From Pseudoalteromonas galatheae (GTDB lineage: Bacteria; Pseudomonadota; Gammaproteobacteria; Enterobacterales; Alteromonadaceae): a DNA stretch of 64,000 bases. The number at the start of each line of letters is the position of its first letter. Positions within the stretch are counted from its first letter, which is position 1. The DNA lies in contig NZ_PNCO02000002.1 of the NCBI RefSeq assembly GCF_005886105.2, positions 930,001 to 994,000 of the forward strand. The letters run 5' to 3'. Positions 29,153 through 39,771 of the stretch are shown one piece after another. A program made the position numbers and the translations under genes. The notes beneath the pieces are model-generated. The model ran no database searches. It had not been told where the DNA came from and worked only from the letters and a program-made list of their open reading frames with translations.

Positions 29153-29812
29153 ATGAAAGCAGAGTTTTGGCAAGAGTTATGGGAAAGCGAACAAACTGGT
29201 TTTCATGAAGGGCAAGTAAACCGAATGCTGCTAAAGTACGGTGAGCTTTTAAACCTAAAAGAAAATAGCAGGGTGTTATTGCCACTATGTGGCAAGACAC
29301 ATGACATATTTTATTTCTTAGGAAAGGGCCATCATGTGATTGGCGTAGAGTTATACGAACCCGCAATTACAGCATTGTTTGAAGCGCTAAAAGTGAAACC
29401 TAATATCAGCCGTGAAGGAGCGTTTACCCTTTACCGAGCCACAAATCTAACGATTTACGTTGGAGACTTCTTTACGATTACCAAAGCTGAACTTGAAAAT
29501 ATTGATGCCATCTATGACCGAGCAGCATTAGTCGCTTTACCTGAAGCTATGCGCCGTAAATATAGTGAGCATCTCAACGCTATCACGAATGCAGCATCAC
29601 AGCTGTTAATCTGTTTTGAATACGAGCAATCGCAAATGGAGGGGCCTCCATTTTCTGTTTCAGCAGACATGGTCACAAGCTATTACGGTAATAGCCACAA
29701 AGTTGAGCTACAAGCACGTCAATTGGTCATGGGAGGGTTGAAAGGACTCGATGAGGCAGTTGAAAGCGTGTGGTTACTCAATAGCCTGAACTCGGAAAAA
29801 TCAGTTTGCTAA
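29153..29812 (+). CDS. tpm: Thiopurine S-methyltransferase
   Basis: A 219-residue SAM-dependent methyltransferase of the bacterial TPMT family. Family features visible are FWQELWESEQTGFHE at the N-terminus, the SAM loop VLLPLCGKTHD, VIGVELYEPA, and YDRAALVALP. TPMT methylates aromatic and heterocyclic thiols; bacterial homologues also methylate selenite and tellurite to volatile products. Length matches the family (about 215-220). The promoter has a SoxR/MerR-type layout, so expression is probably switched by redox-active compounds or metals. Confidence 0.9.
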   Translation: MKAEFWQELWESEQTGFHEGQVNRMLLKYGELLNLKENSRVLLPLCGKTHDIFYFLGKGHHVIGVELYEPAITALFEALKVKPNISREGAFTLYRATNLTIYVGDFFTITKAELENIDAIYDRAALVALPEAMRRKYSEHLNAITNAASQLLICFEYEQSQMEGPPFSVSADMVTSYYGNSHKVELQARQLVMGGLKGLDEAVESVWLLNSLNSEKSVC

Positions 29813-29858
29813 CTTTTTATAAAAACTCAGTTCAAATAAAACTACATAAATAAAAAAT

Positions 29859-29888
29859 GCATCCATTTTACAATTAAATGGATGCTTT
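29859..29888. terminator. Terminator after tpm
   Basis: GCATCCATTT and AAATGGATGC form a perfect 10-bp stem with a 7-base loop. The + side is followed by TTTGC, a short U-tract, and on the other strand the stem is followed by ATTTTTTA, so it could work in both directions. Confidence 0.7.
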
Positions 29889-30048
29889 GCTCGCCAGAAT
29901 CCCGTCTAATGAATATTGCTATTAGGTACAGGTAAAATATTTACAATAATTTTGCAAGTTTGGTGAACTTTTATTCAACTCTGCTCGTAAGGGTTAGCTA
30001 TGGGTGACAAAAGTCATTCTTTTTAATCGAGTCGACAGGATGAGTATA

Positions 30049-31965
30049 ATGAAAAAGTTTATAGTAAGTGCCAGTTTCATGCTTCTTATGGCATGTAGCG
30101 ACAACGACGATAACGATACTGTTACACCTCCGCCACCGCCACCAGCCCAAGAGTTTTCAGCGACTAAGACCTTTGAATTGATGTTATCTGGAAAGCAAGA
30201 AGTGCCGATGAATACGTCAATGCAAACCGCTTCTGCAACAGTTGAGCTTGATGAAAATCTGATGCAATTCAGAGCAACACTCGACTACAGCAACGTCGAA
30301 GGTTTTAGTGCTGCACATATTCACGATGGTGATTTGGGGGAAAATGGCGATGTGGCATTCGCCTTTGAAGCATCAGATGATAATAAGGTGAGTATTCCAA
30401 TCACAGATCTGTCTGAGGGTCTAATTGAGGATATGTTGGATGGTGATTGGTATATCAATCTACACACCGAAGCCTTTCCAAACGGCGAGTTACGCGCTCA
30501 GATTGTGCCTGACACGGTAAGCGTGATCACGTTCAAATTAGATGGCTCACAACAGGTGCCAATGAATGAAAGTAGTGCCATGGGGTATGGTTATGCGTCA
30601 TACGACAGCACCGATGGCGAGCTTTACCTTCGCGTGGTCACTATGGACGTTGATGATGCCACTGCAGCACATATTCACACTGGCCGCATTGGTATGAACG
30701 GCGATGTGCTCGTGGTGTTAGAGCAGGACGACGAAGTAATGACGGACTGGGTAACGCCAGATGACACGATGATCGACGAAGCGACGTTGAATGTTTTGCT
30801 CTCGGGTGGACACTACGTCAATGTTCATACGCCAGAGATGCCAAACGGTGAGATCCGCGGCCAAATCCTGACGGACAATTACGCAGTCGCGACATTTGAC
30901 TTATCCGGCAAACAGGAAGTGCCGGCGGTATCGACAATGGCGTCAGGGGACGGCTATGCCCTTGTTAACACTGATAACTATGAAGTAGAGCTCAGAGTTG
31001 TCACTAGCGGTGTTGAAGATGCAACGGCGGCACATATTCATACCGGTCGGATCGGCATGAATGGTGACGTTTTAGTTGGCCTTGAGCAAAGCACCGATAA
31101 TATGAATGTATGGATGACGCCAGACAACACCATGATCAATGCCGAGATTTTTGCGGTACTCGCATCAGGTGGTCACTATGTTAACGTCCATACTCCTAGC
31201 AATCCCAATGGTGAGCTACGTGGCCAAATTCTTACCGGCAATTATGCGCTCGCTACATTTGCGCTTTCAGGTCAGCAAGAGGTTCCGGCGGTATCGACAA
31301 TGGCGTCAGGGGACGGCTATGCATTGGTTAACATGAACGATTATGAAGTCGAACTTCGTGTAGTGACAATGGGTGTTGAAGATGCAACGGCAGCACATAT
31401 TCATACTGGTCGGATCGGCATGAATGGTGATGTTTTAGTTGGCCTTGAACAAAGCACCGATAATATGAATGTATGGATGACGCCAGACAACACCATGATC
31501 AATGCCGAGATTTTTGCAGTGCTCGCATCAGGCGGTCACTATGTTAATGTGCATACACCAGCAAATCCGAGTGGTGAACTCCGTGGTCAGATCCTCACTG
31601 ACAACTACACGTTGGTAGCCTTTCCATTGAGTGGCGAGCAAGAAGTCCCAGCCGTTACAACCACAGCCACTGGTAGTGGATATGCTTTGGTAAATCGAAA
31701 CGGCTTCGGCCTTGAATTACAAGTCCTCACTTCAGGTGTTGCCGATGCAACCGCTGCGCACATACATACAGGTATTGCTGGTGAAAACGGCCCTGTGTTA
31801 CTGGCATTAATGCAAGATAGTAGTGATGCCAATCGTTGGATGGCTCCAGCCAATGCAGCACTGACAGCGGAAATATTTGCGATTCTGGCAGGCGGTGGTC
31901 ACTATGTAAATGTGCACACACCAGCAAATCCAGGTGGTGAGTTAAGAGGCCAAATAGTTAATTAA
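30049..31965 (+). CDS. Lipoprotein with five CHRD domains
   Basis: A 638-residue lipoprotein. The ATG at 30049 is chosen because MKKFIVSASFMLLMAC is a standard lipoprotein signal (Cys16) and AGGATGAG lies upstream; a GTG at 30004 in the same frame is less likely. After an acidic and proline-rich linker there are five CHRD domains of about 115-120 residues, each opening with a version of LSGKQEVP and containing AAHIHTG and GGHYVNVHTP with ELRGQI at the end. CHRD domains occur in chordin and in many bacterial surface proteins of unknown role. Units 3 and 4 are almost identical in DNA. It stands alone between two terminators. Confidence 0.85.
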   Translation: MKKFIVSASFMLLMACSDNDDNDTVTPPPPPPAQEFSATKTFELMLSGKQEVPMNTSMQTASATVELDENLMQFRATLDYSNVEGFSAAHIHDGDLGENGDVAFAFEASDDNKVSIPITDLSEGLIEDMLDGDWYINLHTEAFPNGELRAQIVPDTVSVITFKLDGSQQVPMNESSAMGYGYASYDSTDGELYLRVVTMDVDDATAAHIHTGRIGMNGDVLVVLEQDDEVMTDWVTPDDTMIDEATLNVLLSGGHYVNVHTPEMPNGEIRGQILTDNYAVATFDLSGKQEVPAVSTMASGDGYALVNTDNYEVELRVVTSGVEDATAAHIHTGRIGMNGDVLVGLEQSTDNMNVWMTPDNTMINAEIFAVLASGGHYVNVHTPSNPNGELRGQILTGNYALATFALSGQQEVPAVSTMASGDGYALVNMNDYEVELRVVTMGVEDATAAHIHTGRIGMNGDVLVGLEQSTDNMNVWMTPDNTMINAEIFAVLASGGHYVNVHTPANPSGELRGQILTDNYTLVAFPLSGEQEVPAVTTTATGSGYALVNRNGFGLELQVLTSGVADATAAHIHTGIAGENGPVLLALMQDSSDANRWMAPANAALTAEIFAILAGGGHYVNVHTPANPGGELRGQIVN

Positions 31966-31990
31966 TCATTAAGATAATTATCTCGCATCA

Positions 31991-32018
31991 AAGAGTCTGT
32001 AAGCGCAGGCTCTTTTTC
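31991..32018 (+). terminator. Terminator after the CHRD lipoprotein gene
   Basis: AAGAGTCTG and CAGGCTCTT pair with a single G-T wobble around a 6-base loop and are followed by TTTCTTT. It lies 26 bases after the CHRD lipoprotein stop codon. Confidence 0.75.
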
Positions 32019-32163
32019 TTTATATTCAAATTACACAACTATTATCCAGTCAGGGGAGTTATATTTGGTTAAAAATATGTAATCAAAAAATCATGATTTG
32101 TTCCCGTAATCGTAATGCAAAGCGTCTAGCGTAAACCTTCTTTAAAATAACAATGGTATTACA

Positions 32164-33540
32164 ATGAATAAGATAAGCGTTTGTTCTACGCTCTTGGCTG
32201 CATTATTACTAAGTGCATGTGATGATGATTCTGTGGAGGTTGTACAGGTTGAAAAGCCGGTGATCACAACAGAGACTGAAATAAAAGTCGTTGAAGTTCC
32301 GGTAATTGTGGAAGTACCTGCAGGTAGCGCAAGTGCTATGCAAGTGGGCACACGTCCTAATTTCTTGATTCAAGACATGGAAGGCAGTGCACTCAAAACC
32401 AAGCTTGAGCAGTGTGCTAACGGACCTTTTTATAAAACAGACTTTTCAATTGGACACCGTGGTGCGCCAATGCAGTTTCCTGAACACACCAAAGAATCTT
32501 ATATTGCGGCGGCTAAAATGGGTGCTGGGATTTTAGAGTGTGACGTTGCCTTTACCAAAGACAAAGAGCTGGTTTGTCGCCATTCACAATGTGATTTACA
32601 CACTACAACAAATATTTTAGCAACGTATTTAGGCCAAAAATGTACAACACCATTTGTACCTGGCGATCCTGAAAATGGAATTGCAGCCCAAGCGATGTGT
32701 TGTACCAGCGACATTACTTTGGCTGAGTTTAAGACATTAAAAGGTAAAATGGATGCCGCGAACTCAATGGCGACAACCGTAGAGGAATATATGGATGGCA
32801 CGGCAAATTGGCGCACCGATTTATATTCGAGCCGTGGCACTTTAATGACCCATGCCCAGAGCATTGAGTTATTTAAAAGTTTAGGCGTGAAAATGACACC
32901 AGAGCTGAAGACTCCGTCTGTCGCTATGCCTTTTGACGGTTTTACACAAAAAGCCTACGCACAAAAAATGATCGACGAATATAAAGCTGCAAATGTAGAT
33001 CCAAAAAATGTCTGGGCGCAGTCATTTAATCGGGACGATGTCGTCTATTGGATAAAAGAAAATCCAGAGTTTGGCGCACAGGCGGTGTATTTGGACGACA
33101 GATACGAAGCGCAAGCAGCAGATAATGAAACCATGGTATCAGCCGAGCAAATCGTGCATAACCCAGAGCTACTGTCACCAACGATGGAAGAGCTTGCAGC
33201 GGATGGCGTTAACATTATCGCACCACCTCTTTGGATGTTATTAACCGAAGAAGGGGGGGAAATCGTACCCTCACCTTATGCCAAAGCTGCAAAAGCCGCA
33301 GGGCTTGGGATCATCACTTGGACACTAGAGCGCTCTGGTCACTTAGCCAGTGGCGGTGGCTGGTACTATCAAAGCATCAACGGCAGTCTGTATGGTGAGA
33401 CGATGATAGATAATGATGGCGATACCTTTAAAGTGCTAGATGTATTGGCCAAAGAGGTTGGCGTACTCGGCGTATTCTCTGATTGGCCTGCAACGACCAC
33501 TTACTATGCAAGTTGCATGGGCATGCCTGCCAGTATTTAA
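32164..33540 (+). CDS. Glycerophosphodiester phosphodiesterase lipoprotein
   Basis: A 458-residue lipoprotein (lipobox LLSAC, Cys19) of the GDPD family. The catalytic pattern is visible as GHRGA (His98, Arg99), [13 protein letters not shown] (Glu and Asp metal ligands) and CRHSQCDL (second catalytic His). It hydrolyses glycerophosphodiesters from lipid turnover to glycerol 3-phosphate and an alcohol, here probably at the cell envelope. Many Cys pairs (for example CCTSD) suggest disulfides. Length exceeds the ~330 of GlpQ because of a linker after the lipobox and insertions. It is followed at once by a REP array. Confidence 0.85.
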   Translation: MNKISVCSTLLAALLLSACDDDSVEVVQVEKPVITTETEIKVVEVPVIVEVPAGSASAMQVGTRPNFLIQDMEGSALKTKLEQCANGPFYKTDFSIGHRGAPMQFPEHTKESYIAAAKMGAGILECDVAFTKDKELVCRHSQCDLHTTTNILATYLGQKCTTPFVPGDPENGIAAQAMCCTSDITLAEFKTLKGKMDAANSMATTVEEYMDGTANWRTDLYSSRGTLMTHAQSIELFKSLGVKMTPELKTPSVAMPFDGFTQKAYAQKMIDEYKAANVDPKNVWAQSFNRDDVVYWIKENPEFGAQAVYLDDRYEAQAADNETMVSAEQIVHNPELLSPTMEELAADGVNIIAPPLWMLLTEEGGEIVPSPYAKAAKAAGLGIITWTLERSGHLASGGGWYYQSINGSLYGETMIDNDGDTFKVLDVLAKEVGVLGVFSDWPATTTYYASCMGMPASI

Positions 33541-33553
33541 GCGGTGTTAATTG

Positions 33554-34215
33554 TGGTAGGAGCGGATTTACTCCGCGATCTTGTCTCTAATGATCGCCGC
33601 ATAAAGCGGCTCCTACCAAGGATTTGAGATATGGTAGGAGCGGATTTACTCCGCGATCTTATCTCCAATGAACGCCGCCTAAAGCGGCTCCCACCAAGGA
33701 ATTGAGTATATGGTAGGAGCGAATTTACTTCGCGATCTTATCTCCAATGAACGCCGCCTAAAGTGGCTCCCACCAAGGGGTTGAGTATATGGTAGGAGCG
33801 GATTTACTCCGCGATCTTATCTCCAATGAACGCCGCCTAAAGCGGCTCCCACCAAGGAATTGAGTATATGGTAGGAGCGGATTTACTCCGCGATCTTATC
33901 TCCAATGAACGCCGCATAAAGCGGCTCCTACCAAGGATTTGAGTATATGGTAGGAGCGGATTTACTCCGCGATCTTAATCTCTAATGATCGCCGCCTAAA
34001 GCGGCTCCCACCAAGGAATTGAGTATATGGTAGGAGCGGATTTACTCCGCGCTCTTATCTCCAATGAACGCCGCATAAAGCCGCTCCCACCAAGAGCTTG
34101 AATATATGGTAGGAGCGGATTTACTCCGCGATCTTATCTCCAATGAACGCCGCCTAAAGCACCTCCCACCAAGGATTTGAGATATGGTAGGAGCGGATTT
34201 ACTCCGCGATCTTTT
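33554..34215. repeat. BIME-like REP array 2, nine forward copies
   Basis: Nine forward palindromes (core GCGGATTTACTCCGC) alternate with eight reverse ones (core GCCGCATAAAGCGGC), period 78-79 bp, with spacers ATCTCCAATGAAC and TTGAGTATA. The third forward copy reads GCGAATTTACTTCGC, where both arms changed together and pairing is kept. It fills the gap between the GDPD gene and the next chemoreceptor. Confidence 0.95.
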
Positions 34216-34328
34216 GATTTGGTCCTCACTGTTACTTTGTCAACTCCATTTGTTCCTAATTCTATGCTAGAAGAATCTCAACCCCTGCACTAATCTTTAT
34301 TGTGAACGCTTTAATAAAGGCTAGAATC

Positions 34329-36074
34329 ATGAAGTTAAACTCTATCCGTATCCTCATGACCACTATCTTTGGTGGTATTGTTGTTTTTGTCGTCATCGTT
34401 ACCCTTTTAGTTGTCAACATGTATAACGCCTTGCTTGATTTTGAACAAATGGCAGATAACCGATACAAGGCTTACCAACTTGCCGACGAGTTAAGACAAA
34501 GCTCCGACGATTTAACACGATTGGGCAGAACCTATGCGGTAACTGGCAACGATAAATACGAAAAGATGTATATGGATGTATTAGCGATTCGTAATGGTGA
34601 AAAGGCTAGGCCTGAAGGCTACCATAAAATTTATTGGGATCTGGTGCTTAATTATGGTGAGAAACCAAAACCAGACGGTCAGCGTGAGGTATTACTCGAT
34701 GCCATGAAAGCGGCAGGGTTTAGCCAAAAGGAGCTCAACTACTTAAGTGAGGCACAAGCCAATTCCGATGGCCTCGTCGCATTAGAAGTTGAAGCCATGA
34801 ACGCTGTAAAAGGTAAATTTAAAGATAGCGCTGGTAATTACACTATTCAAGGCGAGCCTGATTTGACCAAAGCGGTTAACCTCACGCACAGTGATGATTA
34901 TCATCGCTATAAAGCCAACATTATGAAACCGGTGGAATCATTTTTCACAGAGCTGGAAAACCGCACTAAACAAAACGTTATACAAGCACACAGTGCTGTG
35001 GAGTCTTATGTTTTTTGGGCCATGGTTATGTTAGTCATAACCGTATGCTTCAGTTTATTCGGTGTGTACTTGGTTCGTCGCCGCATCGTAAAACCAATTG
35101 AATTACTTGGCAGAACCTTTGAGGAGATAGGTAGTTCAAATGATCTTAGAAAAACGGTAGATGAAAGCGGCGCAACTGAGATTCAGGTGGTAGCCAATAT
35201 CGTAAATCGGATGCTTAATAGTTTTAAAAACACAGTAACTAATATCGGCTCTGCAGGTGGTGCGATGTCAAAATCTTCCAAAGAGGTGGCGCATTTTATT
35301 CGTAGTAACAAAGAGATAGGCGAAGAACAAAACGCTCGCCTCGAAACCATTGCTACTGCCGCGGAAGAAATGACTGCTACACTCAATGAGGTCACCTCAA
35401 GTACAGTAAGTACCGCAGACTACGCTAATCAGGTTGAACTTGAAGCGCAGCGTGGAATGGAGGTGATGTCGCAAACCAGCCAACAATTTACCGAATTATC
35501 TGCGCGCTTTGACAGAACTGCTAATATTATTTCAGAGTTGACTGAGCAAAGCGATCAGGTGTCAAATGTAGTGAGCGTGATCCAGGCGATTGCAGAGCAA
35601 ACTAATCTGCTCGCATTAAATGCTGCCATCGAAGCGGCAAGAGCAGGAGAGCAAGGTCGTGGCTTTGCTGTTGTTGCAGATGAAGTAAGAACCCTTGCAC
35701 AAAGAACCCAAAAATCCACAGAAGAGATTCGTGATATCATCAACCAGCTGCAAACCAAAGCGGGGAGTGCGAATACCGCCATTCAGCAGAGTCAGCATCA
35801 AGTGCAAGCGACGGAAGAGCAGGTGATGGTATCTTCCGAAGTGCTCGACAGCATATTTGAAGCTGTAAGTAAAATCAAAGACTTGACTCAAGGTGTTGCT
35901 ACAGCCTCTCAGGAACAGTTATCGGTGACAGAAGACATTAACACCAATATCAATGGCCTGAGTGATATTTCCAAAGAAGCAATTAAGCGGATGAATGAGT
36001 TTATGGCCATTGTTGAGCAGCTAGAGCAAACTAGTCATCGCCTTAACGACAATGCGAGAGAGTTTACTGTTTAG
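34329..36074 (+). CDS. Methyl-accepting chemotaxis protein, membrane-bound
   Basis: A 581-residue chemoreceptor. The ATG at 34329 (MKLNSIRIL) with AAAGG upstream is preferred over the in-frame GTG at 34302. It has two transmembrane segments (about 8-30 and 226-250) bounding a ~190-residue periplasmic sensor domain of helical type with no recognised ligand. A HAMP domain follows, then the signalling domain with [20 protein letters not shown] at its tip. No pentapeptide tether is seen at the C-terminus (ends DNAREFTV). REP arrays lie on both sides of the gene. Confidence 0.9.
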   Translation: MKLNSIRILMTTIFGGIVVFVVIVTLLVVNMYNALLDFEQMADNRYKAYQLADELRQSSDDLTRLGRTYAVTGNDKYEKMYMDVLAIRNGEKARPEGYHKIYWDLVLNYGEKPKPDGQREVLLDAMKAAGFSQKELNYLSEAQANSDGLVALEVEAMNAVKGKFKDSAGNYTIQGEPDLTKAVNLTHSDDYHRYKANIMKPVESFFTELENRTKQNVIQAHSAVESYVFWAMVMLVITVCFSLFGVYLVRRRIVKPIELLGRTFEEIGSSNDLRKTVDESGATEIQVVANIVNRMLNSFKNTVTNIGSAGGAMSKSSKEVAHFIRSNKEIGEEQNARLETIATAAEEMTATLNEVTSSTVSTADYANQVELEAQRGMEVMSQTSQQFTELSARFDRTANIISELTEQSDQVSNVVSVIQAIAEQTNLLALNAAIEAARAGEQGRGFAVVADEVRTLAQRTQKSTEEIRDIINQLQTKAGSANTAIQQSQHQVQATEEQVMVSSEVLDSIFEAVSKIKDLTQGVATASQEQLSVTEDINTNINGLSDISKEAIKRMNEFMAIVEQLEQTSHRLNDNAREFTV

Positions 36075-36113
36075 TACTTAAAAAGCGCTTGACGCGCGGG
36101 TCTTTTTTCTACT

Positions 36114-36738
36114 GATCGCCGCGTAAAGCGGCTCCCACCAAGGGCTTGAATATGTCGTAGGAACGGATTTACTCCGCGATTTTTTCTCTAATTATCGCCG
36201 CATAAAGCGGCTCTCCACCAAGGTTTTGAATATATGGTAGGAGCGGATTTACTCCGCGATCTCGCCTCTAATTATCACCACCTAAAGCGGCTTCCACCAA
36301 GTGTTTGAATATATGGTAGGAGCGGATTTATTCCGCGATCTTAACTCAAATGCTCGCCGCCTAAGGCGCCTCCTATCAAGGGTTTGAATATATGATAGGA
36401 GCAGATTTATTCCGAAATTTTGTCTCTAATGCTCGTCGCGTAAAATGCCTCCCACCAAGAGTTTTAATATATGGTAGGAGCGGGTTCACCCCGCGATCTT
36501 ATCTCCAATGAACGCCGCGTAAAGCGGCTTCCACCAAGAGTTTGAATATATGGTAGGAGCGGATTTACTTCGCGATCTCGCCTCTAATTATCACCACCTA
36601 AAGCGGCTTCCACCAAGTGTTTGAATATATGGTAGGAGCGGATTTATTCCGCGCTCTTATCTCAAATGCTCGCCGCCTAAGGCGCCTCCCACCAAGAGGT
36701 TAAATATTTGGTAGGAGCCGCTTTACGCGGCGATCTCT
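36114..36738. repeat. BIME-like REP array 3, eight units
   Basis: About eight units of paired inverted palindromes, period 78-80 bp, of the same subtype as arrays 1 and 2 (spacer TTGAATATA). A block around 36260-36335 recurs almost unchanged at about 36582-36657, so part of the array was duplicated as a two-to-four-unit block. Several copies are decayed. The last element is a forward copy of the GCCGC type (GCCGCTTTACGCGGC), unlike the forward copies before it. The preceding 36075-36113 contains a weak hairpin and T-run that may terminate the chemoreceptor gene. Confidence 0.9.
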
Positions 36739-36805
36739 TAATAACTGACAAAAAGAAAAATCAATAAACTCACAAAGGCCCTTAAATATGATCTAAATCA
36801 AAAAT

Positions 36806-36824
36806 GCAAATGAGATTAATTATC
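36806..36824 (+). promoter_or_regulatory. Probable Fur box
   Basis: GCAAATGAGATTAATTATC matches the 19-bp Fur consensus GATAATGATAATCATTATC at 14 positions. It lies about 80-100 bases before the TonB-dependent receptor start, the usual place for iron repression. Confidence 0.7.
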
Positions 36825-36906
36825 AATTACTTTGACTTTTGTTCAGTTTCCATTTAGAGTACGCGCCAAAATTTACTTTAATGCAATAAATTTTGGGATA
36901 TTAACA

Positions 36907-39288
36907 ATGATAAACACGCCTTTTAAACGTGGTGTACTCTCTGCTTTGGTGCTGTCTGCCCTTAGCCCAGTTGCTTTTGCTGATTCGATAAAAGCGCAGC
37001 CAGACATGGAACACATCGTTGTAACTGCGACTGGTTTTGAGCAAAAAATACCAGAAGCACCTGCGAGTATTTCAGTGATTACCGCTGAAGACATTCAAGC
37101 TCAGTCCTATACGACTTTGCTTGATGCCGTAAAGTACCAAGAAGGCGTGGACATTGGCACAACTCGAGATAAAACCGGGCAAGGCAGTGTGAGTATGCGT
37201 GGTTTAACAGGTGAATATACGCTACTTCTTATCGACGGTAAGCGTCAAAACAACCACGGTGATATCTACCCAAATAATTTTGGTGGTAACGCGTTTAACC
37301 ATATTCCACCTAAAAGTGCCATTGAGCGTATTGAAGTCATTAGGGGACCTGCCTCTACACTTTACGGTGCAGATGCGATGGGTGGCGTAATCAACATTAT
37401 TACTAAAAAGTCAGTAGATGAATGGACCGGCAGTATTGATTTTGGCCGAAGCCTACAAACAAACGACCAGTTTGGTGATGACATTACCACTGACTTCAGT
37501 ATCTATGGGCCTTTAGTTAAAGGTTTACTCAACTTTTCTGCTCGCGGCAGCATTTATGAGCGTCAAGCCTCAAACCCTGAGTTTTCACCTGCAGTCGATC
37601 CAAATGGTGAGCTGCATCATCGTGAACTTGGTTTTGGACGCGGTGGCAAAACAGTAGACAACACTAACACCCAATTGGGTGCAACCTTTGTATTTACGCC
37701 AAATGACAACCACACTGTTACTTTTGACTATGATATCTCAAATCAAGAGTATGATAATACGCCAAACTACGACGTTGAGTCGGGCAAAATTACCTATCCG
37801 CTTGGCACTAAAGACAACATCGAATCAATCTGGCAAACACGCCGTGGCAAGGTAAACCCGCGCGCAGGTTATGCGGCGGATCAAGAATTCGACAGAAGCT
37901 GGTGGTCACTAACACACCAAGGTACGTTTGACGATATCGAAACTTTTGTGTCTTTGGCATTTGTTGATACCGATAACAATGGCCGTACTATGCCGCTTTC
38001 TGTTGCAGAGCGTAAACTACTACAAGCCATGTATGATGGCAGTGGTAAATATGCCGATATGGAAGAAGCAGAGCGTAAAGCGCTTGCTGAAAGCACATTC
38101 TTACCACGTCCAAAGCGTACACTGAACAGCAACCAATATACGTTAGACGCGCGAGTGGATATTCCTGTTGACGATTTACTTGGCGATCACGTGTTTGTTG
38201 TGGGCGGCCAGTGGGTTGATGGTGAATTACAAGATGGCGTATTTGGTATGGAGTCGGGCGTTGATCAAGGCGTTCAGGAACACCAAATGTACTCGCTATT
38301 TGTAGAAGATAACTGGCACTTAAGCGATCCGCTAACAGTTACAGTGGGTGTCCGTCACGATAACCACGATGTATTTGGTAGCCAACTTTCTCCGCGTCTA
38401 TACGGTGTATACGAGCTGTCTGACGATTGGACAGTAAAAGGCGGGATCAGTACAGGTTATAAAACGCCACAAACGACTGACTTATACAATGGTATTACCG
38501 GCTTTGGTGGTCAAGGTACGTCACCGTTTGCAGGTAACCCAGATCTTGAACCAGAAACCAGCGTAAACAACGAAGTTGCATTGTATTGGACACACCCAAC
38601 AGAGAACCACAACTTTAATATCACTTACTTCTCAACGGAGTTTGACGATAAAATCGCCCGTGGTGACACTATCAAGAGTTGCTCTGCAACCAACGGCGCA
38701 AAACCATGCGTGAATTTGGGTGTATATGACGAGCTTGGTTACGATACTTATAGCCAAAAAATCAATATCGACAAAGTTGAGATCCAAGGGATTGAACTTG
38801 CAGGCCGTTACCAGTTCACTGATGCAGTTTCACTTTACGCAAACTACACCTGGACTGACAGCAAGCAAAAGAGTGGTCCTCAAGAAGGTCAACCATTAAC
38901 CAATACCGCTGAACACATGGCAAATGCCACGGTAAACTGGCAAGTAACAGACGAGTTCTCACTAACGCTAAATGCTGAAATGCGCTCTGATCGTTACCGT
39001 GGCTGGGACAACAACCTAGACAAGGCCATGTACTACAAAAACTACAACCTACTGCACTTAGGTGCTAAATACACCTTTAACGACAATGTTACTGTGTTTG
39101 CGCGTATCAATAACTTATTGGATGAAGACTTTACGTCTTATAGCACGGATTACAACGACTTAAACGGTGATGGTAAATACGAATACCTAAGTGGCCGTGG
39201 TGTGGTAAGCGAAGTCGTATTTAGCGATGACTACAACGTAAAAGACAAAGCCCGCAATATTTGGTTTGGTGTAAACGTGACGTTTTAA
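36907..39288 (+). CDS. TonB-dependent siderophore receptor, catecholate type
   Basis: A 793-residue outer-membrane receptor. The ATG at 36907 gives a proper signal peptide (MINTPFKRGVLSALVLSALS, cleaved after AFA); the frame is open further upstream through non-coding sequence. The TonB box region is MEHIVVTAT; the plug domain (about 35-165) has the conserved SVSMRGL, LLLIDGKRQ and IERIEVIRGPAST with LYGADAMGGVINIITKK. The rest is a 22-strand barrel ending in WFGVNVTF with terminal Phe. The plug resembles FepA/CirA-type receptors for iron-catecholates. A Fur box upstream supports a role in iron uptake. Confidence 0.85.
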   Translation: MINTPFKRGVLSALVLSALSPVAFADSIKAQPDMEHIVVTATGFEQKIPEAPASISVITAEDIQAQSYTTLLDAVKYQEGVDIGTTRDKTGQGSVSMRGLTGEYTLLLIDGKRQNNHGDIYPNNFGGNAFNHIPPKSAIERIEVIRGPASTLYGADAMGGVINIITKKSVDEWTGSIDFGRSLQTNDQFGDDITTDFSIYGPLVKGLLNFSARGSIYERQASNPEFSPAVDPNGELHHRELGFGRGGKTVDNTNTQLGATFVFTPNDNHTVTFDYDISNQEYDNTPNYDVESGKITYPLGTKDNIESIWQTRRGKVNPRAGYAADQEFDRSWWSLTHQGTFDDIETFVSLAFVDTDNNGRTMPLSVAERKLLQAMYDGSGKYADMEEAERKALAESTFLPRPKRTLNSNQYTLDARVDIPVDDLLGDHVFVVGGQWVDGELQDGVFGMESGVDQGVQEHQMYSLFVEDNWHLSDPLTVTVGVRHDNHDVFGSQLSPRLYGVYELSDDWTVKGGISTGYKTPQTTDLYNGITGFGGQGTSPFAGNPDLEPETSVNNEVALYWTHPTENHNFNITYFSTEFDDKIARGDTIKSCSATNGAKPCVNLGVYDELGYDTYSQKINIDKVEIQGIELAGRYQFTDAVSLYANYTWTDSKQKSGPQEGQPLTNTAEHMANATVNWQVTDEFSLTLNAEMRSDRYRGWDNNLDKAMYYKNYNLLHLGAKYTFNDNVTVFARINNLLDEDFTSYSTDYNDLNGDGKYEYLSGRGVVSEVVFSDDYNVKDKARNIWFGVNVTF

Positions 39289-39323
39289 TACCCATGTAAA
39301 GCATAACTAGATTACAAAACTCA

Positions 39324-39352
39324 AAGGAGGTGCAATTTGCACCTCTTTTTTA
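39324..39352 (+). terminator. Terminator of the TonB receptor gene
   Basis: GAGGTGCAA and TTTGCACCTC form a strong stem followed by TTTTTTA, 36 bases after the stop codon. Confidence 0.85.
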
Positions 39353-39407
39353 TTGCCACTTGTGCAGGACGCAGCGATTATTTCTCTACTTTTTACCTCA
39401 CTCATAG

Positions 39408-39745
39408 CAGCGGCTTTATGCGGTGATCTTTTCTACAAAATTATGGTGTGAACCCACTCCAACTGCATATCATTACCGCAAGACAACTCCTCAAATGCCA
39501 CCGCTGGTAGGAGCCGCTTCACGCGGCGATCTTTTCAACAAAATCGCGGGGTGCACCCACTCCAACCGCATATCATTACCGCAAGACAACTCCTCAAATG
39601 CCACCGCTGGTAGGAGCCGCCTTACGCGTCGATCTTTTCTACAAAATTATGGTGTGAACCCACTCCAACCGCATATCATTACCGCAAGACAACGCCTCAA
39701 ATGCCACCGCCGGTGGGAGCCGCTTTACGCGGCGATCTTTTCAAA
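39408..39745. repeat. BIME-like REP array 4, inverted arrangement
   Basis: Repeat period is 103 bp. Here the forward copies are of the GCCGC type (GCCGCTTTACGCGGC) and the reverse ones of the GCGGG/CACCC type, that is the whole unit is flipped relative to arrays 1-3. The long spacer, with CATATCATTACCGCAAGACA, is unlike the spacers of the other arrays. Four forward copies are seen. It separates the TonB receptor from the convergent dgt gene. Confidence 0.9.
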
Positions 39746-39771
39746 AAGGCCCCGCGATCACGCTCTTAACC

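Noticed and set aside
33554..34215. Possible CRISPR array
   Set aside because: The repeats are paired inverted palindromes and the intervening sequences are conserved, not unique spacers; no cas genes are nearby.
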